A DNA stretch of 64,000 nt from Sanderia malayensis (lineage: Eukaryota; Cnidaria; Scyphozoa; Semaeostomeae; Pelagiidae): the NCBI GenBank assembly GCA_013076295.1, contig RQOL01000492.1:1-64000 (forward strand). The letters run 5' to 3'. This document shows positions 53,147 through 63,417 of this stretch, in pieces. The first letter of the stretch is position 1. Each line of letters starts with the position of its first letter. The notes under the pieces were generated by a model. That model saw nothing but the letters and a program-made list of their open reading frames with translations. It was not told the DNA's origin and did not search any database. Made by a program: the position numbers and the translations under genes.

Positions 53147-54725
53147 CTTGCAGAAAGTACAATTCGCCGCTGCAGCTTTTGTAACTGGAAATTACATAAA
53201 CAATACAAAAGCCATTTTGAAATTGGGATGGATGCCTATAAAGGAAAGAAGGGAACTGAACCTTCTGAAAATGACATTCAAAGCGATGAACTATGAGTTC
53301 TGGCCATCATATTTGACACTCGAAGAAAAAAAGTTTACCAGAGAGCTTCGATCAAGCAGTGCAAGATCACTCGTGATCCCAGGGGAAACTGGAACTTTTC
53401 AGGATATTGCAGGAAAGCTGTTTAATTCTTGGCCAGAGAACATAAGGAACTGCCGTATTTACAGTAATTTTTTAACATTATCTAAAGCATTTTTAAAGAA
53501 TAAAATTGTAACATAGGTTTTTAATTAGACGCAATGTAATAAGTTATTCATATTATGGATGACATAAATTTATTCAGGACAATCTATATTCTTTTAATAA
53601 AGACATTATTTTATGTAGTACTTAACAGAGAATAGCCATGTTATGTGGATCTGTTAATATCCATTATTATTATTATTATTATTATTATTATCAAATGGCC
53701 CAAAGACCAAAGTTCCCATCAGCATTATTATGATAATATACTCATGGCACAAAGGCAAAAACAAGGCCTGCAGGCAAACAAATGGCCCGAAGACCACACT
53801 TACCATTAGTATTGCTATGATAATATATGCATTGCCCAAAGGCAAAAGCAAGGCCCAAAGGCACACAAATGGCCCAAAGACCAAACTTACCATCATTATT
53901 TTTATGATAATATACGCATGGCCCGAAGGGAAACAAATGGCCTGAAGACCAAACCTATCAGTAGTATTATTATGATAATACACGCATAGCCCGAAGGCAA
54001 AAACAAGGCCTGCAGGCAAACAAATGGCCCGAAGACCAAACTTACCATTAGTATTGTTATGATAATATGTGCATGGCCCAAAGCCAAAAGCAAGGCCCAA
54101 AGGCACAAAAATGGCCCAAAGACCAAACTTACCATTAGTATTATTATGATAATATACGCATGGCCCGAAGGCAAACAAATGGCCTGAAGACCAAACTTAT
54201 CAATAGTATTATTATGATAATATATGCATGGCCCGCAGGCAAAAACAAGGCCTGCAGGCAAACAAATGGCCCGAATACCAAACTTACCATTAGTATTGTT
54301 ATGATAATATATGCATGGCCCAAAGGCAAAAGCAAGGCCCAAAGGGAGACGAATGGCCCAAAGACCAAAATTACCCTTAGTATTATTATGATAACAGACG
54401 CGTGGCCCAAAAGCAACCAAATGGCCCAAAGACCAAAGTTCCCATCAGCATTATTATGATAATATACGCATGGCACAAAGGCAAAAGCAAGGCCTGCAGG
54501 CAAACAAATGGCCCGAAGACCAAACTTACCATCAGTATTGCTATGATAATATATGCATGGCCCAAAGGCAAAAGCAAGGCCCAAAGGCACACAAATGGCC
54601 CAAAGACCAAACTTACCATCATTATTTTTATGATAATATACGCATGGCCCGAAGGCAAACAAATGGCCTGAAGACCAAACCTATCAGTAGTATTATTATG
54701 ATAACATACGCATGGCCCGAAGGCA
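51945..54725. repeat. Duplicated 2.78-kb block including a LINE, right copy
   Basis: Partner of 47485-50265. It ends near 54725, where the 14772-bp-offset block begins, giving a sharp junction between two independent duplications in the middle of a GCCTGAAGGC/GCCTGCAGGC module. Confidence 0.82.
53147..53692 (+). mobile_element. 5'-truncated LINE 3' end, copy 11
   Basis: Appears base-for-base the same as copy 10 over the stretches compared, exactly 4460 bp downstream. RT tail open from 53148 to 53516. AATAAA at 53596-53601. It is the most recent LINE-copy duplication in the window. Confidence 0.88.
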
Positions 54726-57700
54726 AAAACAAGGCCTGAAGGCAAACAAATGGCCTGAAGACCAAACTTATCAATAGTATTATTATGATAATATATGCAT
54801 GGCCCGCAGGCAAAAACAAGGCCTGCAGGCAAACAAATGGCCCGAAGACCAAACTTAACATTAGTATTGTTATGATAATATATGCATGGCCCAAAGGCAA
54901 AAGCAAGGCCCAAAGGGAGACGAATGGCCCAAAGACCAAAATTACCCTTAGTATTATTATGATAATAGACGCGTGGCCCAAAAGCAACCAAATGGCCCAA
55001 AGACCAAAGTTCTCATCAACATTATTATAATAATATACGCATGGCACGAAGGCAAAAACAAGGCCTGCAGGCAAACAAATGGCCCGAAGACCAAACTTAC
55101 CATTAGTATTGTTATGATAATATATGCATGGCCAAAAGGCAAAAGCAAGCCCCAAAGGGAGATGAATGGCCCAAAGACCAAACTTACCCTTAGTATTATT
55201 ATGATAATAGACACGTGGCCCAAAGGCAACCAAATGGCACGAAGACCAAACTTCTCATGAGCATTATTATGATAATATACGCATGGCACGAAGGCAAAAA
55301 CAAGGCCCGAAGGCAAACAAATGGCCCGAAGACCAAACTTACCATTAGTATTGTTATGATAATATGTGCATGGCCCAAAGGCAAAAGCAAGGCCCAAAAG
55401 CAAACAAATGGCCCGAAGACCAAACTTACCATCAGTATTATTATGATAATATACACATGGCCCGAAGGCAAACAAATGGCCTGAAGACCAAACCTATCAG
55501 TAGTATTATTATGATAATATACGCATGGCCCGAAGGCAAAGACAAGGCCTGCAGGCAAGCAAATGGCCCGAAGACCAAACTTACCATTAGTATTATTATG
55601 ATAATATACGCATGGCCCGAAGGCAAACAAATGGCCTGAAGACCAAACCTATCAGTAGTATTATAATGATAATATACGCATGGCCAGCAGGCAAAAACAA
55701 GGCCTGAAGGCAAACAAATGGCCTGAAGACCAAACTTATCAATAGTATTATTATGATAATATATGCATGGCCCGCAGGCAAAAACAAGGCCTGCAGGCAA
55801 ACAAATGGCCCGAAGACCAAACTTACCATTAGTATTGTTCTGATAATATATGCATGGCCCAAAGGCAAAGGCAAGGCCCAAAAGGAGACGAATGGCCCAA
55901 AGACCAAAATTACCCTTAGTATTATTATGATAAAAGAGGCGTGGCCGAAAAGCAACCAAATGGCCCGAAGACCAAACTTCTCATGAGCATTATTATGATA
56001 ATATACGCATGGCACGAAGGCAAAAACAAGGCCCGAAGGCAAACAAATGGCCCGAAGACCAAACTTACCATTAGTATTGTTATGATAATATATGCATGGC
56101 CCAAAGGCAAAAGCAAGGCCCAAAGGGAGACGAATGCCCCAAAGACCAAACTTACCCTTAGTATTATTATGATAATAGACACGTGGCCCAAAGGCAACCA
56201 AATGGCCCGAAGACCAAACTTCTCATGAGCATTATTATGATAATAAACGCATGGCCCGAAGGCAAAAACAAGGCCTGCAGGCAAACAAATGGCCCGAAGA
56301 CCAAACTTACCATTAGTATTGTTATGATAATATGTGCATGGCCCAAAGGCAAAAGCAAGGCCCAAAGGCACACAAATGGCCCAAAGACCAAACTTACCAT
56401 TAGTATTGTTATGATAATATATGCATGGCCCAAAGGCAAAAGCAAGGCCCAAAGGGAGACGAATGCCCCAAAGACCAAACTTACCCTTTGTATTATTATG
56501 ATAATAGACACGTGGCCCAAAGGCAACCAAATGGCCCGAAGACCAAACTTCTCATGAGCATTATTATGATAATAAACGCATGGCCCGAAGGCAAAAACAA
56601 GGCCTGCAGGCAAACAAATGGCCCGAAGACCAAACTTACCATTAGTATTGTTATGATAATATGTGCATGGCCCAAAGGCAAAAGCAAGGCCCAAACGCAC
56701 ACAAATGGCCCAAAGACCAAACTTACCATTAGTATTGTTATGATAATATATGCATGGCCCAAAGGCAAAAGCAAGGCCCAAAGGGAGACGAATGCCCCAA
56801 AGACCAAACTTAACCTTTGTATTATTATGATAATAGACACGTGGCCCAAAGGCAACCAAATGGCCCGAAGACCAAACTTCTCATGAGCATTATTATGATA
56901 ATAAACACATGGCCCGAAGGCAAAAACAAGGCCTGCAGGCAAACAAATGGCCCAACGATCAAACTTACCCTTAGTATTGTTATGATAATATATGCATGGC
57001 CCAAAGGCAATAGCAAGGCCCAAAGGGAGACGAATGGCCCAAAGACCAAACTTACCCTTAGTATTATTATGATAATAGACGCGTGGCCCAAAAGCAACCA
57101 AATGGCCCAAAGACCAAACTTCTCATGAGCATTATTATGATAATATACGCATGGCACGAAGGCAAAAAAAAGCCCGAAGGCAAACAAATGGCCCGAAGAC
57201 CAAACTTACCATTAGTATTGTTATGATAATATATGCATGGCCCAAAGGCAAAAGCAAGGCCCAAAGGGAGACGAAAGGCCCAAAGACCAAACTTATCAAT
57301 AGTATTATTATGATAATATACGCATGGCCCGAAGGCAAACAAATGGCCTGAAGACCAAACCTATCAGTAGTATTATTATGATAACATACGCATGGCCCGA
57401 AGGCAAAAACAAGGCCTGCAGGCAAGCAAATGGCCCGAAGACCAAACTTCTCATGAGCATTATTATGATAATATATGCATGGCCCAAAGGCAAAACAAGG
57501 CCCAAAGGAAGACGAATGCCCCAAAGACAAAACTTACCCTTAGTATTATTATGATAATAGACACGTGGCCCAAAGGCAACCAAATGGCCCGAAGACCAAA
57601 CTTCTCATGAGCATTATTATGATAATATACGCATGGCACGAAGGCAAAAACAAGGCCCGAAGGCAAACAAATGGCCCGAAGACCAAACTTACCATCAGTA

Positions 57701-57877
57701 TTATTATGATGATATACGCATGGCCCGAAGGGAAACAAATGGCCTGAAGACCAAACCTATCAGTAGTATTATTATGATAATACACGCATGGCCCGCAGGC
57801 AAAAAAAAGGCCTGCAGGCAAACAAATGGCCTGAAGACCAAACCTATCAGTAGTATTATTATGATAATATACGCATG
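54724..57877. repeat. Duplicated 3.15-kb block, right copy
   Basis: Partner of 39952-43104. Small differences include TGGCCAAAAGGC (55131) against TGGCCCAAAGGC, CAAACGCACACAAATGG against CAAACGCAGACAAATGG, and GACGAAAGGCCC (57271) against GACGAATGGCCC. Confidence 0.8.
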
Positions 57878-60066
57878 GCCAGCAGGCAAAAACAAGGCCT
57901 GAAGGCAAACAAATGGCCTGAAGACCAAACTTATCAATAGTATTATTATGATAATATATGCATGGCCCGCAGGCAAAAACAAGGCCTGCAGGCAAACAAA
58001 TGGCCCGAAGACCAAACTTACCATTAGTATTGTTCTGATAATATATGCATGGCCCAAAGGCAAAGGCAAGGCCCAAAAGGAGACGAATGGCCCAAAGACC
58101 AAAATTACCCTTAGTATTATTATGATAAAAGAGGCGTGGCCGAAAAGCAACCAAATGGCCCGAAGACCAAACTTCTCATGAGCATTATTATGATAATATA
58201 CGCATGGCACGAAGGCAAAAACAAGGCCCGAAGGCAAACAAATGGCCCGAAGACCAAACTTACCATTAGTATTGTTATGATAATATATGCATGGCCCAAA
58301 GGCAAAAGCAAGGCCCAAAGGGAGACGAATGCCCCAAAGACCAAACTTACCCTTAGTATTATTATGATAATAGACACGTGGCCCAAAGGCAACCAAATGG
58401 CCCGAAGACCAAACTTCTCATGAGCATTATTATGATAATAAACGCATGGCCCGAAGGCAAAAACAAGGCCTGCAGGCAAACAAATGGCCCGAAGACCAAA
58501 CTTACCATTAGTATTGTTATGATAATATGTGCATGGCCCAAAGGCAAAAGCAAGGCCCAAAGGCACACAAATGGCCCAAAGACCAAACTTACCATTAGTA
58601 TTGTTATGATAATATATGCATGGCCCAAAGGCAAAAGCAAGGCCCAAAGGGAGACGAATGCCCCAAAGACCAAACTTACCCTTTGTATTATTATGATAAT
58701 AGACACGTGGCCCAAAGGCAACCAAATGGCCCGAAGACCAAACTTCTCATGAGCATTATTATGATAATAAACGCATGGCCCGAAGGCAAAAACAAGGCCT
58801 GCAGGCAAACAAATGGCCCGAAGACCAAACTTACCATTAGTATTGTTATGATAATATGTGCATGGCCCAAAGGCAAAAGCAAGGCCCAAACGCACACAAA
58901 TGGCCCAAAGACCAAACTTACCATTAGTATTGTTATGATAATATATGCATGGCCCAAAGGCAAAAGCAAGGCCCAAAGGGAGACGAATGCCCCAAAGACC
59001 AAACTTAACCTTTGTATTATTATGATAATAGACACGTGGCCCAAAGGCAACCAAATGGCCCGAAGACCAAACTTCTCATGAGCATTATTATGATAATAAA
59101 CACATGGCCCGAAGGCAAAAACAAGGCCTGCAGGCAAACAAATGGCCCAACGATCAAACTTACCCTTAGTATTGTTATGATAATATATGCATGGCCCAAA
59201 GGCAATAGCAAGGCCCAAAGGGAGACGAATGGCCCAAAGACCAAACTTACCCTTAGTATTATTATGATAATAGACGCGTGGCCCAAAAGCAACCAAATGG
59301 CCCAAAGACCAAACTTCTCATGAGCATTATTATGATAATATACGCATGGCACGAAGGCAAAAAAAAGCCCGAAGGCAAACAAATGGCCCGAAGACCAAAC
59401 TTACCATTAGTATTGTTATGATAATATATGCATGGCCCAAAGGCAAAAGCAAGGCCCAAAGGGAGACGAAAGGCCCAAAGACCAAACTTATCAATAGTAT
59501 TATTATGATAATATACGCATGGCCCGAAGGCAAACAAATGGCCTGAAGACCAAACCTATCAGTAGTATTATTATGATAACATACGCATGGCCCGAAGGCA
59601 AAAACAAGGCCTGCAGGCAAGCAAATGGCCCGAAGACCAAACTTCTCATGAGCATTATTATGATAATATATGCATGGCCCAAAGGCAAAACAAGGCCCAA
59701 AGGAAGACGAATGCCCCAAAGACAAAACTTACCCTTAGTATTATTATGATAATAGACACGTGGCCCAAAGGCAACCAAATGGCCCGAAGACCAAACTTCT
59801 CATGAGCATTATTATGATAATATACGCATGGCACGAAGGCAAAAACAAGGCCCGAAGGCAAACAAATGGCCCGAAGACCAAACTTACCATCAGTATTATT
59901 ATGATGATATACGCATGGCCCGAAGGGAAACAAATGGCCTGAAGACCAAACCTATCAGTAGTATTATTATGATAAGACACGCATGGCCCGCAGGCAAAAA
60001 AAAGCCCTGCAGGCAAACAAATGGCCTGAAGACCAAACCTATCAGTAGTATTATTATGATAATATA
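55677..60066. repeat. Tandem pair, 2195-bp unit
   Basis: Units of 2195 bp, about 55677-57871 and 57872-60066, follow head to tail. The junction variant GGCCAGCAGGC occurs at 55682 and 57877. The private changes GACGAAAGGCCC and CAAAAAAAAGCCC in the first unit recur in the second (57271/59466 and 57170/59365), so the doubling came after the 14772-bp duplication. Confidence 0.82.
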
Positions 60067-60399
60067 CGCATGGCCCGAAGGCAAAAACAAGGCCTGCAGG
60101 CAAAAAATGGCCCGAAGACCAAACTTACCATTAGTATTGTTATGATAATATATGCATGGCCCAAAGGCAAAAGCAAGGCCCAAAGGGAGACGAATGCCCC
60201 AAAGACCAAACTTACCCTTTGTATTATTATGATAATAGACACGTGGCCCAAAGGCAACCAAATGGCCCGAAGACCAAACTTCTCATGAGCATTATTATGA
60301 TAATACACGCATGGCCCGAAGGCAAAAACAAGGCCCGAAGGCAAACAAATGGCCCGAAGACCAAACTTAGCATTAGTTTTATTATGATAATATACGCAT

Positions 60400-60532
60400 G
60401 GCCTGAAGGCAACGGTATGGCCTGAAGGCAACGGCATGGCCCGAAGGCAACAGCATGGCACGAAGGCAAACGCAAGGCCCGAAGGCAATAACAAGGCCTG
60501 CAGGCAAACAAATGGCCCAACGATCAAACTTA
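60400..60532 (+). repeat. Expanded 19-bp module run, n=7
   Basis: Seven modules of the AATAAC subtype, offset 16968 bp from the run at 43432 and with the same module order. Lies in the first 1785-bp unit. Confidence 0.9.
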
Positions 60533-62184
60533 CCCTTAGTATTGTTATGATAATATATGCATGGCCCAAAGGCAATAGCAAGGCCCAAAGGGAGACGAAT
60601 GGCCCAAAGACCAAACTTACCCTTAGTATTATTATGATAATAGACGCATGGCCCACAAGCAACCAAATGGCCCAAAAACCAAACTTCTCATGAGCATTAT
60701 TTTGATAATATACGCATGGCACGAAGGCAAAAAAAGGCCCGAAGGCAAACAAATGGCCCGAAGACAAAACTTACCATTAGTATTGTTATGATAATATATG
60801 CATGGCCCAAAGGCAAAAGCAAGGCCCAAAGGGAGACGAATGGCCCAAAGACCAAACTTATCAATAGTATTATTATGATAATATATGCATGGCCCGCAGG
60901 CAAAAACAAGGCCTGCAGGCAAACAAATGGCCCGAAGACCAAACTTACCATTAGTATTGTTATGATAATATATGCATGGCCCAAAGGCAAAAGCAAGGCC
61001 CAAAGGGAGACGAATGCCCCAAAGACCAAACTTACCCTTAGTATTATTATGATAATAGACGCTTGGCCCAAAAGCAACCAAATGGCCCAAAGACCAAACT
61101 TCTCATGAGCATTATTATGATAATATACGCATGGCACGAAGGCAAAAAAAAGCCCGAAGGCAAACAAATGGCCCGAAGACCAAACTTACCATTAGTATTG
61201 TTATGATAATATATGCATGGCCCAAAGGCAAAAGCAAGGCCCAAAGGGAGACGAATGGCCCAAAGACCAAACTTATCAATAGTATTATTATGATAATATA
61301 CGCATGGCCCGAAGGCAAACAAATGGCCTGAAGACCAAACCTATCAGTAGTATTATTATGATAACATACGCATGGCCCGAAGGCAAAAACAAGGCCTGCA
61401 GGCAAGCAAATGGCCCGAAGACCAAACTTCTCATGAGCATTATTATGATAATATATGCATGGCCCAAAGGCAAAACAAGGCCCAAAGGAAGACGAATGCC
61501 CCAAAGACAAAACTTACCCTTAGTATTATTATGATAATAGACACGTGGCCCAAAGGCAACCAAATGGCCCGAAGACCAAACTTCTCATGAGCATTATTAT
61601 GATAATATACGCATGGCACGAAGGCAAAAACAAGGCCCGAAGGCAAACAAATGGCCCGAAGACCAAACTTACCATCAGTATTATTATGATGATATACGCA
61701 TGGCCCGAAGGGAAACAAATGGCCTGAAGACCAAACCTATCAGTAGTATTATTATGATAATACACGCATGGCCCGCAGGCAAAAAAAAGGCCTGCAGGCA
61801 AACAAATGGCCTGAAGACCAAACCTATCAGTAGTATTATTATGATAATATACGCATGGCCCGAAGGCAAAAACAAGGCCTGCAGGCAAAAAATGGCCCGA
61901 AGACCAAACTTACCATTAGTATTGTTATGATAATATATGCATGGCCCAAAGGCAAAAGCAAGGCCCAAAGGGAGACGAATGCCCCAAAGACCAAACTTAC
62001 CCTTTGTATTATTATGATAATAGACACGTGGCCCAAAGGCAACCAAATGGCCCGAAGACCAAACTTCTCATGAGCATTATTATGATAATACACGCATGGC
62101 CCGAAGGCAAAAACAAGGCCCGAAGGCAAACAAATGGCCCGAAGACCAAACTTAGCATTAGTTTTATTATGATAATATACGCAT

Positions 62185-62317
62185 GGCCTGAAGGCAACGG
62201 TATGGCCTGAAGGCAACGGCATGGCCCGAAGGCAACAGCATGGCACGAAGGCAAACGCAAGGCCCGAAGGCAATAACAAGGCCTGCAGGCAAACAAATGG
62301 CCCAACGATCAAACTTA
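62185..62317 (+). repeat. Expanded 19-bp module run, n=7
   Basis: Seven modules of the AATAAC subtype, exactly 1785 bp after the run at 60400, so copied by the tandem doubling rather than newly expanded. Confidence 0.9.
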
Positions 62318-62870
62318 CCCTTAGTATTGTTATGATAATATATGCATGGCCCAAAGGCAATAGCAAGGCCCAAAGGGAGACGAATGGCCCAAAGACCAAA
62401 CTTACCCTTAGTATTATTATGATAATAGACGCATGGCCCACAAGCAACCAAATGGCCCAAAAACCAAACTTCTCATGAGCATTATTTTGATAATATACGC
62501 ATGGCACGAAGGCAAAAAAAGGCCCGAAGGCAAACAAATGGCCCGAAGACAAAACTTACCATTAGTATTGTTATGATAATATATGCATGGCCCAAAGGCA
62601 AAAGCAAGGCCCAAAGGGAGACGAATGGCCCAAAGACCAAACTTATCAATAGTATTATTATGATAATATATGCATGGCCCGCAGGCAAAAACAAGGCCTG
62701 CAGGCAAACAAATGGCCCGAAGACCAAACTTACCATTAGTATTGTTATGATAATATATGCATGGCCCAAAGGCAAAAGCAAGGCCCAAAGGGAGACGAAT
62801 GGCCCAAAGACCAAAATTACCCTTAGTATTATTATGATAATAGACGCGTGGCCCAAAAGCAACCAAATGG

Positions 62871-63417
62871 CTTGCAGAAAGTACCATTCGCCGCTGCAGC
62901 TTTTGTAACTGGAAATTACATAAACAATACAAAAGCCATTTTGAAATTGGGATGGCTGCCTTTAAAGGAAAGAAGGGAACTGAACCTTCTGAAAATGACA
63001 TTCAAAGCGATGAACTATGAGTTCTGGCCATCATTTTTTGACACTCGAAGAAAAAAAGTTTACCAGAGAGCTTCGATCAAGCAGTGCAAGATCACTCGTG
63101 ATCCCAAGAGAAACTGGAACTTTTCAGGATATTGCAGGAAAGCTGTTTAATTCTTGGCCAGAAAACATAAGGAACTGCCGTATTTACAGTAATTTTTTAA
63201 CATTATCTAAAGCATTTTTAAAGAATAAAATTGTAACATAGGTTTTTAATTAGACGCAATGTAATAAGTTATTCATATTATGGACGACATAAATTTATTC
63301 AGGACAATCTATATTCTTTTAATAAAGACATTATTTTATGTAGTACTTAACAGAGAATAGCCATGTTATGTGGATCTGTTAATATCCATTATTATTATTA
63401 TTATTATTATTATTATC
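62871..63417 (+). mobile_element. 5'-truncated LINE 3' end, copy 12 (frameshift)
   Basis: Same insertion. The RT tail is open from 62872, but one extra T in TCATTTTTTGACAC (about 63031-63040) shifts the frame, so it ends out of frame at 63150. The original frame resumes downstream and reaches the native stop at 63241. It shares GTACCATTCGCC and CCTTTAAAGG with copy 9, 16782 bp away. CCCAAGAGAAAC is a private silent change. AATAAA at 63321-63326. Confidence 0.88.

Larger units (their letters stand above)
59236..62805. repeat. Tandem pair, 1785-bp unit
   Basis: Units about 59236-61020 and 61021-62805. The repeat ends where the first unit has GACGAATGCCCC and the second GACGAATGGCCC. Few differences: GACGCGTGG against GACGCTTGG, GACGAAAGGCCC against GACGAATGGCCC, GATAAGACACGC against GATAATACACGC, AAAAAGCCCTGC against AAAAGGCCTGC. 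Each unit holds one n=7 module run. Confidence 0.82.
53693..62870. repeat. Satellite array, segment 13
   Basis: About 9.2 kb without a LINE copy, built almost entirely of recent duplications: the end of the 4460 block (to 54725), the right copy of the 14772 block (54724-57877), a 2195-bp tandem pair (55677-60066) and a 1785-bp tandem pair (59236-62805), which overlap each other. n=7 runs lie at 60400 and 62185. Confidence 0.94.

Noticed and set aside
13661..63417. Twelve separate functional LINE genes
   Set aside because: Each copy has only the last ~120 codons plus 3' UTR; catalytic RT and endonuclease regions are missing and all share one insertion junction.
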